The notes beneath the pieces are model-generated. The model saw nothing but the letters and a program-made list of their open reading frames with translations. It was not told the DNA's origin and searched no databases. Shown in pieces: positions 25,401 through 37,990 of a stretch of DNA of 64,000 bases (positions are counted from its first letter, which is position 1; each line of letters begins with the position of its first letter). The translations under genes were made by a program, and so were the position numbers. The DNA is from Styela clava (lineage: Eukaryota > Chordata > Ascidiacea > Stolidobranchia > Styelidae): positions 16,909,426-16,973,425 of the forward strand of contig NC_135263.1 in NCBI RefSeq assembly GCF_964204865.1. The letters are read 5' to 3'.

Positions 25401-25935
25401 ATTCAGATAGCAAAGCAATACGACATGGAAACGAGTGCAAAGGATGCAATTAACATCAATGGAGCATTTCAATGTCTTATTGAAAATGTTATTGAAGAGG
25501 TTGGATTAGCCTTTTCAAAATTTGAAGCAAAAAAATAGTAATAGCAAGCGTGAAATTGTTTGAATAACCTCATTAATTAAAAGAATTGAGAAATATAAGA
25601 AACTAATGTATTTTTTACCCAAATCTGACAATTTTAAAACTTTGCTTCAGGAATTCCATCAATGAATAATAGTAGTTTTATTTGTAACATTTTTCTAGTG
25701 ACATCAATAGCACAGACTAAAATTATTTCATTATATAAATTCTATAATCTATATAATATATATATATTCTCAAAACTTATAATTCACATTAATTTGTTTT
25801 CTCCATTTTCAGAATAAAGACAAAATTGCCGAATACAATGAAAAAAATGACAACGGTGTTTATGAAAATATCGAATTACGTGATACAACAACGCCGTCTC
25901 CCATACCTGCTAATAGAAAAAAATGTTGTGGATAA
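22415..25935 (+). CDS. Rab-family small GTPase B (six exons), paralogue of Rab A
   Basis: Exons are 22415-22562, 23420-23480, 23739-23877, 24922-25011, 25407-25499 and 25813-25935 (148, 61, 139, 90, 93 and 123 nt), giving 217 residues. Motifs: P-loop GDSGTGKT (23-30), [16 protein letters not shown] (from 70), NKCD (129-132), METSAK, and C-terminal KKCCG, a prenylation signal with a trailing Gly. Exons 2, 3 and 4 match Rab A base for base in length, all intron phases agree, and both use a GTTGG donor after exon 3. The two genes are therefore duplicates that kept their intron layout. Exon 5 is 9 bases shorter, removing three residues just before the ETSAK loop, a nucleotide-contact region. The product probably works in vesicle traffic; the exact Rab subfamily is unclear. 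Confidence 0.88.
24110..24545. mobile_element. Probable MITE in Rab B intron 3
   Basis: The segment starts with cttgtccatgaaac and repeated tcccatccca blocks, and ends with the inverse pattern (cccgtgggatgtttccttgg, then gacaag). Inverted similarity at the ends and clustered gtcccatccca blocks suggest a terminal-inverted-repeat element. Exact boundaries and target duplication were not established. Confidence 0.45.
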
Positions 25936-26665
25936 AACTGAAAAACATTCACAAAACTTTCGGCAATGAACGACAGTGACCGTAATATGGATTGTTTGCG
26001 ATGATCTTTCTATATATTGAACTTCACTCCGTCACTTTTTTATTTGCTGTAGTAAGGTGTTTAAAATTTACTATATAGGTACACTCACTAGGTGACGCTG
26101 TGACGTGACCCATAATCAATCCTTCAATCATCAAAGCAATTGATTCAAATCATTATGATTTTCATAATTAATTTAAACAAACTGTCCCACACAAACTTTA
26201 CTGTGACAAATCAATACACTGTTTGTGTTTTGTGACTTTATTAGATTATTATCCTTGGAAATTATAACAGCAAATAAGAATAAAGGCTTTAAATGATAAA
26301 AATCGAATTTAGTTGCACTATAACCATAAATACTGCATGAGCCGTGATGGATGTTTGTACAACCACATAGTTGCTGAATGTATAAACAACCGATCGCGTA
26401 GACACAGACATATATATTATAGGTTATTGGATGAGATAGGCTATTCATTTTTTTGAAAAATTTGTTGCAAACAATAAAAGGCAACCATTTCTGTTGAGTA
26501 AACCTAGCTACAACATACAAAGTGTTCTCACGAGGCTTCTAAAATTGAAAAAATGCAGCGTGAATTTAATTTGAATGTTTCGCTTTGCATGTATCACTTT
26601 TATGAAGATAACATGACACGATTCTAGGCTTTAGAACACCACTACCACAACTTAATACTGTAAAC

Positions 26666-28116
26666 CAGTGATTTTCAACCTTTTTGTACCGCGGAACACT
26701 TTTTTTAATCTAAAATTGTGGCGGAACACCAAACAAGATTTTTGGAAATAAACTACATTATACAACCAACTGACATCGATCATTTCGGCATGAAATTATA
26801 ATAACGAAATTAATAATATAGCTTGTCAACTTTGACACATTCCGATTCAGAGCTACAAGAGCTAAAGTACGGTACAAATAAATGTTTTTGCGAGATTGCT
26901 CATGAATACTATGATTAGTTAGAAACAGAAATGGTATTTAAATGTGAAATTTCTCAACGGCTATCAATTTCTCGCGTTTTTTTTTACGCAACAGGAGTCC
27001 AGAAGGCTGCAGGTCGATTCGGAAATTAATAGAAACATTGAAAATTGGCAACAAAGCGATTTTTACAGTTCAATCCCGTCATAATCGCTACTTTTTTTCC
27101 CCTTGAACGTTTTCCTATTACCGCCTTTGTTCTTGTGCGCAAGTATTAATTCTTGCCGATCGGCGGAGATCGAAGTTTCATATTTTGGTATAACTATATG
27201 CGTTCACATCGGCGACAGATGTTAATGACATGAGAGAGCGATTTTCAAATCCCTACTTAATTTTACTCTGATATTTATATTTTGCGCCGGCTTTGATCTA
27301 ACTTATCGCCGTTTGCAAATTAAACGTCCCAGATTTAAGCGAATAATATTATCAGTATCGACAACGGGATGCACACATTTATTAGGACGATAATTGAGTT
27401 TCTTATGTTCCACATTGGTGTCAGTGTTATTTCCGAAATAAATCAATTAGATACTGTGATTAGATAAATCTGTGATTGCGTGAATCCTGAATGTTAATTT
27501 GAAAGCTGAAATAAAGGAATTTCTACGTGGTCATTAAGCGAGATGAAGAGCACTTCTTTAACGAAATCTTACATGCGCGACCTGATGCCAAAAATAGTGT
27601 AAACAATTTTGTGCCTAGTAGAAGGGAAGACGCTGATTAGAATTAATCACCTCAAGTTTTAACGTTTTCTTTTCCAACAAAACAATACCGCGACCATTAT
27701 CATAGCTAAAATCGTTACCGAGAAATTCACAATTTTATTTACGCAATTCAACACTTCACATGACGATTTTAAGTTGATGCCACGCCCTAATTATTACTAC
27801 AAGAAAAGCTACAAAATGCAACGAATGTAATCAACTCCGATGATGACTCCATTCATGGTCGAGTATAATGTTCACATTTTTGAATGGTCAAGAATGGAAT
27901 GGAAGTCCATTGAAAGGGAATATGGCCTGTCATTTCTTCTCTGTTTACCCATTTTTTTACCGACTTTCCAAAACTCTGACTCGCCATTTTCAAATCGACG
28001 CTATTTATATTACTCGAATGACGTCATAATACTTCATAGAATAAATTTTTCGCGGAACACCTGGAGGTCTCTCGCGGAACAGCAGTGTTCCGCGGAACAC
28101 CGGTTGAAAATCACTG
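26666..28116. mobile_element. hAT-type element, 1451 bp, with inverted CAGTGATTTTCAACC ends
   Basis: It begins cagtgattttcaacc and ends with the exact inverse, ggttgaaaatcactg. Next to the ends are gcggaacac blocks in inverted orientation. Flanking 8-mers ctgtaaac (26658-26665) and atgtaaac (28117-28124) match at seven of eight positions, which fits a hAT target duplication with one later change. No transposase frame is visible inside. Part of the interior (27.69-27.84 kb) is shared with the Rab A intron. Confidence 0.87.
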
Positions 28117-29449
28117 ATGTAAACAATAGCTGCCTCTGCAACACGCAAACAGTAAAGTACGCAGTACGACAAAACTAGGGTAAGTAAGAGTACATTGTAT
28201 ATCTAATAATTACAGGGTAAAGAAACACTTACACCACGATCACATAACATGTTGAAAGAGCATAACATATCGTATCAAGCGTTAAAGATCTAGGACAGGG
28301 CTCCCCAAGCAGCGCCCTCAAGATCCCCTGGAGACCACAGAGCAGCTCAGAGGGCCGAAAGAAAAGGCCTTCACTAGAAAACTTCGCATCAGTATTGCAT
28401 AACCTCAGAGAGAGACTCAGAGATTTTATTTGTTAATGATCGGATAGTTGGATTATTAAAATTAACATGGTGAATAAATAAACTGTTAAAAATCCGTTGA
28501 ATCAAAACTGTGTGATTATATTGAGAAGTGAGGCTAAATTGTTGATATTCTTTTAAAGAATTCCATGGATCGTGAAAACTTGAAGCTTCTGCGGCCAATA
28601 GTGATGTCACAATACGACGTGAGTTTTTGATAATCGAACTCCCCTCTACACGGTCCCGGTACGCCACTTTTTAAAAGTTTCAAAAAAGATGGATGACCTG
28701 GGGTCGAATTATATCTTCCACCCTCTCTACTGAAGTAACATTTACAATCTTTCAGATATCGCAATTTATAAAGGGGTATATATATACAATTGTTTAGCTT
28801 TAAGTTTGACTGTATTACAACACAAAGCGGTGGAAATGCAATAACATGAATAAATGAAAAATTGTTTCAAGGATTTGCATCATTGCGTCATTTTCGCGTA
28901 AACACGTCTTTGCTAAAATTTGTTTTTTACAGAAAGATTTTCACTTGCGCCATCGTTGTTCTCTGCAGAAAATAGCCAATCGGAAGTTGTATTGCCTTTT
29001 CAGGAAGTCAACTTCTTTTCCTTAAATAAACAGATATTGCGAAAACATTCTTACTATACCACTTCAACTAGAAAGAGCACGTCGTCAGTTCGCGCGACTT
29101 GTTTTCCAGTCGAGAAATATAAATGTAAAGTAAAAGACAAGTCGATTTTTATCAACTATTAGGAATGTGACTATAGTAGCACAAAATGTAAAAGCTAGAA
29201 ACTTGTATAAACGGAAGAATATTCTTGAAAATAGGTCAATATCATTTTAGTTGGAAGTCTCTAAAAAGCTTATGTATGTAAGGTTATGTATCAGTGGCGC
29301 TGTTGCCTCCTGATCTATATTAGTTGCCTCATAATTAAAGTAAATCATAATAATCATTTTTTTTATTTCACAGAATACTAATTCTTCTTTTTTCATTGTA
29401 TGGCTAGATTTTTGTGATAATTTGGGAAAAGAAAACACAAAAACAAAGC
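28117..29449. other. Spacer upstream of the TNF-like gene
   Basis: A cagggctccccaagcagc end with ggagaccacag and gagggccg blocks at about 28297-28360 looks like one end of another hAT-like element without a visible partner. The frame 28920-29162 follows an acceptor-like ttttttacag and could be an isolated exon, but I recognise nothing in it. Confidence 0.35.
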
Positions 29450-31937
29450 ATGGTTGCCCCGAAACATTCTGAAAATGGCAGTGGTGTCGCCGAATACGAA
29501 ATATATTTAACGCAAACAAAACCACAAAAAAAGAATACAAGCTATAATTCTACTATTTCATCAGTATCTTTATATTTGTTTGCCTTCATGATGGGATTTG
29601 GCATCATGGCGTTGTACACTCAGTTCGTGATTAAAACTCAGGTTAATATGCTATTCTTGGTTAATGTTTATGCTAAACTTGATTATGTTCTAGTGATATA
29701 CTCATGTATTAAGTTATATTTTTTCTACCCAGGTAACAGTTCTAGTGAGAGCGATTGAAAAAGAGAAAGAGAATTTGGATCAAATGCAAGTTCAAGATGT
29801 CGAAGAGGTAGATAATACTGATAAATTTAGTTTGAAATTCATTTTAAATGTTCCAAACACTAAAATGTGACTAAAAATAGAGTAACTGCCTATTTACATA
29901 TATACTTTTCTAACAATTAGTTTTTCACTGCAGAATATGAAACAAAATAGTGATATACTAAGAAGAGCAAAAAGGGAATGGACAAGTAAGAAAATCAATT
30001 TTTAAAACATTGGAATTAAATTTTTCGTCGAATTGTAGATTATTTGAAAGTTACTTTCACATTTTAGGTCAGTGGGATTATCCTGCAGCACATCTCATTG
30101 GGCACGCGGGGCCGAACGACCGAACTTACGGAAATCAGATACCGCAATACGGTAAGCTATCTACAAAATTCGTCTTGATTTACTGTGACTTTTAATGCCA
30201 TTAGATACTTTCATTTCGATTTATTTTATTTTTGTGGTTACTTCATGCATCATTAGGATTTTCAATTTTTCAGCTTTGTGGGATTGAACCGATCCATTTA
30301 ATATATGGTATTGGTGATTACCCAAAAACACAATAAACATATACAGGCGAGAACAGATAGTTAGTGGATAACAATGCGAATGTTTATGTATTGGATGCAG
30401 TTAAACAAACACAGCATACGTACATTCTAACTACATGCAACGTAATCCTTGTTTACCGAAAAGAGCTAAAATGCTGAGAATATGAATAATTGTTCGTATA
30501 AACTAAATTATTTTAAACCTAGTGGCCGAAATGCTTTTTAAGATATAACAACCTCTCTTTGTCCGGAAATGCCCTCTCTCTCTGTTTTTCCTTTGTCATT
30601 TATTATTCCACAAGATCTGAAATCACAAAGCCCGCTCATCGTAAATAAGTTGGGCATACATTGTCGAATCCGATGATATGCCTTATTTTGAAATATTAAA
30701 CCACAAAATCGTCAACTAACTAAATATAGTTTTACGATTGTTTTGTGAGCGTTTTCAACCCAAAACCCATTTCCAAGTCATGTTGGAAATGTTTTTCAAT
30801 TTGTGGATAAGGAAACATATTCAATGCTTTCAAATATTTTAGGTAACTTTTTTCGTTGGACTTTGGGACAAAATTCCTTCTCTCTTATGGAATTGGATGA
30901 GTCTGAAACTGGAACCTTGATTGTGGTCAACACAAGAGGATACTACATGGTGTATTCACAGGTTGCATGGAATTTTTATGGATGTTCATCAGGTTTAGAC
31001 TCGGAATCTTTGGATTCTCGGCAATAACTACTTGGTTTCATCAAATGACTCATCTGTATTGTGGAAGAATTCCATAATCCTATTTTAACGCAGTTACTTA
31101 TATATTCAGTTATATTAAATGTTACATTCATTGTTGTAAACAGGTCACCTATTCTGGACACGGATTGTTTAAAATTGGCCATGAAACCGTCAAAATAGCA
31201 GCTGGAAATGGAGACGAATCCGTACTTATGAAATCTCTGAATACACAGCAATTGTACGTAATTAAATTAAGGCTTTCGTGTGCAATATGTCAATATTTGC
31301 GAGTTTTTGGAATGTGATAGTATATGAGTAGTCACTACTGGAGTTTGACATACGGAAATTTCATTGTAGAAAACAAAACAATTGATTCTCTTAAAGTGAG
31401 CTCGTTTTTATTCGATTCTCCGAGACTTGAGATAACCACTAATTTCACGGCCTACTGAGTATGGGATAATCATATGTCCTGTTCGGCAGATAGTTTACAA
31501 AAACTTTAACCACACCTTCGTGGGTATGGTGATGGCTATCGTGGGTAGCCTACCTCTGGATTTGTTGAACTAAAGCTAAACTAACGCGCCAATGTATAAA
31601 AGACTACTAAGCATATGAATATGCATGAAAATATCATCGATAAAATTTTCGAAAATTTCATTTTTGTGAGGTACACTCTGTAAGTTTTTTGTCCAGAAGA
31701 TTTGATAGGTTTTTATAATCTGTCTCAATGTATGCATTTAACTTCACACACAGATCAACAGCAAAAAGTGGAATACCAACTCTTTCAAGATCCTACGATT
31801 CGAATTACCATGCTGGAGTATTCTATTTGCATCCAGGTGACAAAGTCGGAGTGAAACCGTGGAATTATGGCCGAAATCACACATACGCGTCTCAAGGAGT
31901 AGGATTATACTTCGGCATGGCATTTCTTCACCATTAA
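29450..31937 (+). CDS. TNF-superfamily ligand, type II membrane protein (seven exons)
   Basis: Exons are 29450-29641, 29733-29807, 29934-29985, 30068-30151, 30843-30961, 31144-31253 and 31754-31937, giving 271 residues in consistent phase. Residues 1-38 are cytoplasmic, about 39-60 form the single membrane anchor, and 65-98 form a charged stalk. Next comes a furin consensus RAKR (100-103) that would release a soluble ligand. The TNF homology domain follows: PAAHLIGH, RWTLGQNS, GTLIVVNTRGYYMVYSQ, and the C-terminal strands NYHAGVFYLHPGDKVGVK and the end GVGLYFGMAFL. The motif series is diagnostic of the superfamily; which vertebrate member it resembles most is not resolved. The donor of exon 6 is gtacgt. 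An in-frame GTG lies 12 codons upstream, but the ATG is the natural start. Confidence 0.88.
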
Positions 31938-33857
31938 TGTGTAATTTGAAAGTGAAGAAATAACATGTGTGGATAAATTGTCGGAACTAGAACAGACTAG
32001 AATGTAAAAATAAAGCACGATTCTGCTTCCCATAAATCTTGCTACTTCGAACAAATTGGATGAACATCATACAATCCCGACTTCAAATCCCGAGTTCAGT
32101 TTGAAGGAATTGACTCCGATTGAAACTCCACGTGCTGAGAATAACCAAACGTTCAAAACAAAAACTGGCGCATGCAGACTTTAGTTTACCGTTGAGAATT
32201 CTTTGTCTACAGCAACTCCAGGGATTCAAAATTAACTTATGATTTGATTTCCGACTCCGGGGAGTTCGAAAATACGACTCCTGCTCAGACTCTAATATTG
32301 ATACAACAAACCAAACTGCAAATCCAGACGCCGACGCTGCAGTCCTGTAAATGTGTCAGGCCCAACGTCCGGTGCCATATTTCCTCATGTAGCCTACTTG
32401 TTAAACTCTTGTCTCGTTTGAGGTGGCTTTGACTTTGTTACCTACCTAGGGTTACCTTTCTGTTGGTTGGCACTTTACATTTTCTTTGTCTATAATACTA
32501 ATCACACTTACGTTATTTGTAATAAATTATGTACAAATACCATTTAGTGTTTGAATCTCGGGGGCTTTGCTACTGATTGTGCATCCCGAATTTACATTTG
32601 AACTGCTCTAAAACTTAATATTTTGATCTAACAATTGTGAGGTGGGTAAAAAAATAATCAGTCGAAAAGTTTTCTCTTTATACAAGTTTGCTCAGAGCAA
32701 GATATTAAACTCCAAACTGAAGAGGAAAGAGTAATGGTAGAATAGTTACACGCACCACTGTCGCGCTAAAAGACGTATAAGTTTATCCTTCTAACATATA
32801 TCAGTATATAACGTTTGGATCAAGACTGGAAACAATTGAGGTAAACCAATTTCAGGATTCTCAAAGTCCACTAGACTGTCCAACTAACAATTGAGGTAAA
32901 CCAATTTTAGGATTCTCAAAGTCCACTAGACATAATGTGATAGGCCCAACGGAGCCCTCATTACAGACTTTGCTAAAGGATCTTACTCACAACACAGAAT
33001 TGACTCAATCACGGAGATCCAGGACAATTTGTATTTGTTTTGTTACCAGAGTCAACGAATGGGTAAATCCACCATGGGATGATATTGATAACATGCATCA
33101 TATATATAGTTTTTCTGTGAGAAGCCCTAGTGATTCGAGATGTTCTTCAATATTTGTGTTAAGCGATATTTACCGAGATAGTAATGTACAAAACAAAAAC
33201 AGTGACGAGAATAGAAATTGTTAGCCATGGCTTATCGTAAATAAATGACGACAAGTAGGCTAGCTCCAATTCTTGAAATGTTCCGGATGTGCAGTGAAAT
33301 GGGGATTATTTAATTAGTCGTAAAAGACAAGATGGGGGGTTAAGGGTAAGCGAAATCATCAGGATTAGTTAAGAATTAGATTGAGATTATTAGGATAGGA
33401 CTTCGGAAAGAAGACAATCATTAGACGTGATGATAAAATAAGGATAAATAAGGTTGCGGTTGAATTGAATCATTGCCTACTAGGTATGTGTCTGTTGGTC
33501 TTGTCTGTTTGGTGCGATGCCTCAGAATGCTAACAATTTTTAAACAAAGTCTATAAAAATATTCGAAGCAAGTAAGTTTAGTTCAGATGAATAATTAAGG
33601 AATATTTAGTAATAACGTAGGTAAAAACGACGTAAATACATTCACTATTTGCGACCAACATAGGTTTTCATGCTAAATCACAACCGACGATTGAAAAATC
33701 ACAAGAGTGAATTTTTTTTTATTTTGCAAAATTTAAAGCACGCCTATTTTAGAAACTGTCTTCTCCATCGCAATTGTGACCTTGCACACTTTCACAACTG
33801 ACTCTAATTTCTTCTTTTTGACACAAATAGTATGTTTTCAATAATTTGGTTGTCATT
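31938..33857. other. Spacer between convergent TNF-like and FAM69-like genes
   Basis: Contains the TNF-like gene's 3' UTR and a polyadenylation signal near 32010, plus a short tandem duplication at 32832-32932. The two flanking genes converge here. No supported coding sequence. Confidence 0.45.
32832..32932. repeat. Tandem duplication, 56-bp period
   Basis: Two adjacent copies of a unit starting caattgaggtaaaccaattt and including aaagtccactagac occur at 32832 and 32888, differing at about one base over the shared 46 bases. Confidence 0.85.
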
Positions 33858-36708
33858 CTAGGCAACTTCTTGCCAAGGAATGTGATATATTTCACCAGAT
33901 TCATCCATGCTTTGACATTCTGGAAATCGATATGGGACTTCTTCCGAACATGGACGAACACTCAAAAACAGTTTGTTAATATTTTTGGCCATATCGATAT
34001 TATCACCAGCAAAGAACTTTGATCCTGGCATAGGCGAACGGTTCGAACAAACGTCGAGTAATGCTGTCAGCAGACTTACAAAAGCCTGAAGAATATAATT
34101 AAGTAAATTAAAAACGATAAAACCTGAAGAAAGCTTAATTTATCACCCAATTAAAACAGACCACGGATTCCTCAGGGTCATGGAGAAGACCAATACTGTT
34201 GTTTTTGGAAAACAATATACCACAAACAAAAACTATGTTGAGATCGTGTCGTACATTTTTGCAATCATCATTTACATCTTCGTTATCTGAATGAAAATAA
34301 AAGCAAAAAAATACTGTGAGAATTGTTTGGAGATAAAGGAAACGAAAGGTTTGAAAAAATGAATTGCGCAAAAAACAATCTAACTTTCTTACTCGGTTTA
34401 CTTTCAGCAATATCAATCACAGTGACATCATCGGAATTTACTATTTTAAGTTTTCCTTCTCTTGAAATAACAAAATCGTTGAGTGAGAGTTTATCAATTA
34501 AAAACAAATATTTATCATCACTATGTAAAAGTTGTAACGCCATTTCCATCAGCTGAAAAAAAATGAAAATGGAACTTATTTATGATCATAATTCTTTTCT
34601 GATGAAACTTTATATGTTCTTCTACTTTCACTTTACTTCCATGCTGTTTTAGTACCATAGATATAACAGCTTGATATGTCGGACGCTATATTTATCTTGT
34701 TTCACGGCATAGTTTTCCATTTTTTCCTCCAGTAGTCATACATCATTGTATATTGTACACTTCGTAAAAGTTAGTAAATCTTGACATATAAATTAATAGT
34801 ACCTGAGCCGCCAAATCTAACCGTAGTTTCCAAGGTAGATTGTGTGCCTCCGCCAGTGTCATAGTACCCATTTCAGCATGAATTGCAATTCTTCCACACG
34901 TTCCGTATGTTAATCCAAATGGCCAACCTTCGTTTGATGGGAATGCATCCTTCCAAGAAAACATTAGGGCCTTTTAGTGAAACATATTTCACTGTATTCT
35001 TTTTAAATTGATATCACAAACTAGGCCAGATTAAATTTCTTACTGCTTAGATGCTACACCATCGTTAAATGTTGTGTTCGTCAAATAATAACACAAGCTG
35101 GATAATGCTAATATAGCTATTAAATATCCAGCCAAAACCTATATTTTAGATTTTACCAAATACCAGCTTTTCAATTGAAAAATACACAAATTAGTATAAT
35201 TTTCCAATCAATCAGAAGCTCGTCAAATATACTGTAATTTTGCATTACTTGACGGACAGAAAAGTTTGAACCTGGTTTACCTGCATCCAAGAACCCGTGG
35301 CAAATCTCAATTTAAAAAGTAGCGAAGCTTTATCAGCGTAAGTTAAGTCCTGTAGCGTCATTCGTCCATTTCTTTTGGATGAAGTTCTACGAACGATGCG
35401 GTTTACCAGTCTCTGTGTTGCACATTTTAATGGAGGGGAAAAATCTCGTATTAATTCTGCCTTCAAGATACCTTAGAAATATTAAAATAATTTAACTATT
35501 GGTATATAATTGGTACAAAAGGTATTTATCACAACTCAACACAATTTTTTTTTTAAATGTTCGTAACATTCGGAGGTTCGGTAATATTTTAATTACTCAA
35601 CAGATATATACTTTAATATAGTGTCTGTAACACTATCTTTCTGTAATTTAATGATTCTTCCGCTTTTCTACAGTATCAACAAGATGGCGCACTTTGTTGT
35701 TCTCTGAGAGATATATCTCACAATCGCTTTATCGTTTGAAAGTCTAATCTTTGTCTAATCAAAAAGTAAAATTGCAAAAAATACTGCTTTTAATTATTTC
35801 TTATCGAAAATAAATAAGTACGAAAACTAACCTTTTGAACGGAGTATCCTTTTAAGTATTGGCCAATCATGAATTGTATCATTAATTCTACACTTGTTTT
35901 CTCCCAATAAATTTTGACAAACTGTTGTTCGAAATGCACCTAAGCTTCCTCCTATGTCCATATTATTGGTGTCGTATTTTACTGATTCAGACTCGAGCAA
36001 ACGTATCGTACAATTCTTTCGTCTAAATTCAAGGTGCCTATTGACAAGAACTCCGCGAAATATTGTCCATGATTTATCTAAAATTAGTTGAGTAATTAGT
36101 TACGTAGTTTATAAAAATATTTGCTGAGGCTGTTAATATACAACTCTTACATTTCCATGGCGGTGTTGTCTTGTCAATTTTAAGAAATCCATCATAAATA
36201 TCATCACACATTGTCTTCCCCATGCAAGGAAATTGTCCACATTCACCAGTACCTTATTAATTGAATTAGAAAATTATTGCGAAGAACAAATAGGATATAC
36301 ACCGAGCTGGGTACATGTAAAAGTGAAGAATGATATATTTAAATGATAGCGAGATTCGGAATAAGATTGAATGTTGTTCCCAAATTTTGCCCACTGCAAG
36401 TATATATATGTCATCATGCTGCCGCACAGCAACGTTCTGTAAGTTAATAATAAAAAATCGGAAGAATACAAATAATGATGTCACTCACTGGTAAACTGTG
36501 AATCAGAAGGAAACGTTGTTGTATCTTTGCTGGCGACATGAATCCGGGAGACAAATATGATAAATAGAATGCTTAAAAATAATGACAAGCTCATGTATGC
36601 TGTGCACTTTTCACGGTTGACCATTTTTTCGATTTTATAAAATGCATCTCGCGTTTGAAGTATCATAAAACGCCTGGCATGAACAAAATGCATTTTCTGT
36701 TTTATCAT
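33858..36708 (-). CDS. FAM69/DIPK-like divergent protein kinase (eight exons)
   Basis: Type II membrane protein, probably of the ER/Golgi lumen like other FAM69 proteins. On the minus strand the exons are 36708-36489, 36252-36151, 36077-35832, 35471-35281, 34970-34803, 34552-34393, 34286-34147 and 34085-33858. All phases agree, giving 484 residues from the ATG at 36708, or 456 from the ATG at 36624. Parts in order: basic N-tail, one membrane helix, a Cys-rich luminal segment (ECGQFPC, MGKTMC), then a divergent kinase fold including GLTYGTCGRIAIH (glycine-rich/strand region), LRLDLAAQLMEMALQLL, LIDKLSLNDFVISREGK (catalytic loop equivalent) and NSDDVTVIDI (DFG-like region). A Cys-containing tail follows. 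Reported FAM69 proteins are about 420-430 residues, so this is slightly long. Kinase activity is not assured because the canonical motifs are altered. Confidence 0.75.
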
Positions 36709-37671
36709 TGAGTCCAGACAAAAGGTTGTCCAACTTCTTTCTCAAAATGTCGAAAATTTCTGTCACCCAATTCCATACAATTGACAATTGAAAACTGTTA
36801 AAAAATGCAGAAGCAATACCAAAATATGATTATCTACGATACTGAAGCTTTTCAATATCTATTCAGTCAAACTTGTCATATCCTGAGCGCGTGGAAATGA
36901 TGCGTTTCACAAGTTCTAAAACGTAACTGTCTGCATTTTCCGCACAAAAAAAAACATTGAACACCGTATATACGCTGATTTTAAACTAACGAAAAATTAA
37001 CTGTTTTTACAGTAGCGTAATGAATACGGCCTATATTGGTAAAGTAATAGGAAATCAATTCGGCTGATGAATTTCCGTGACGGTGTCCACCATGAGCAGT
37101 TATTGACGCTGTTATGTTAACAAACTGCAAAAATTGTTCGATGTAACAACACAGAGAAATTGAAATGCTGGTGTAATCTGTCAAAATGGATTTTGAATTG
37201 TATAGAATGTTTATCAACAAGCGCGGTCTCGCGCAAGCCAATGCATTTAGTATAGGAATCAGGCATCATATTGGACATTGGATTCATATTTATTTCGTAT
37301 TTTTCAATATTTTTAGGTTTACCTGAGATGATACTAAATCTGTCGGCTAGATCCATAAATAAGCCAAATTGGGAAAATTCCTCTAAGATCGCGGCACTTC
37401 GCACTCTCGAAAACGAGAGTTGGGTGGTGTAAGATTATAAGCACCAATACACAATATTCACCATATTGACAGTAAGGACGTTCCATGACATTGTGTTCGT
37501 TTGAATATATAGCAAAATTATTAGTTCTAATATGTATTAAATCCGATAAAACACTTCGTGAGTTCAAAAATAAGTTTGATCGAAGATGTAATGTTGTCAC
37601 AAGGCCGATAAATTAACAATAGTTGAAGACACCTAAATTAACATTCTGTACGATGGCTGACTGTGCAGTAT
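36709..37671. other. Flank of the FAM69-like gene, no gene called
   Basis: Contains the presumed promoter of the FAM69-like gene. Overlapping minus-strand frames at 36981-37600 carry no motif or coherent splice chain, and I treat them as chance. Confidence 0.35.
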
Positions 37672-37990
37672 AGTGATTTTCAACCAGTGTTCCGCCAGAA
37701 TAGTCCAGAGGTTCCGCCAGATTTTACTAAAATTCGAAAGTCTATATTATTATATGTTTATTGTTTAATTAAGAATAATCAGATACATCAGGTTTGTCAC
37801 TATTCTAGACATGCCACACTCTGAAAATAATTTTGCATTGCAATCATCAGGTTTGATTATATACATATATATATATATATAGTTTGTACAGATCAGACAA
37901 TAATAAAAATCATCCAAACAGGTGTTCCTCGGGGCATTAGAATGTTTCATTGGCATTCTGCCACATTTAAAAGGTTGACAACAACTGGTG
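37672..37990. mobile_element. Decayed hAT-like element
   Basis: The left end tagtgattttcaaccagtg plus gttccgcc matches the ends of the element at 26666-28116. A degenerate inverse (gcattctgcc ... aaggttgacaacaactgg) lies near 37955-37990. Boundaries and target duplication are uncertain. Confidence 0.4.

Noticed and set aside
28920-29162. 80-codon frame after an acceptor-like ttttttacag
   Set aside because: No recognisable motif and no matching upstream exon. The TNF-like gene has its own complete exon chain starting at 29450.
32244-33224. Open frames between the TNF-like and FAM69-like genes
   Set aside because: No domain or splice-chain support; the region includes a simple tandem duplication.
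36981-37600. Chain of overlapping minus-strand frames
   Set aside because: Checked as possible further upstream exons of the FAM69-like gene. The phase-consistent chain ends with a membrane anchor and start at 36624-36708, and these frames carry no motif.
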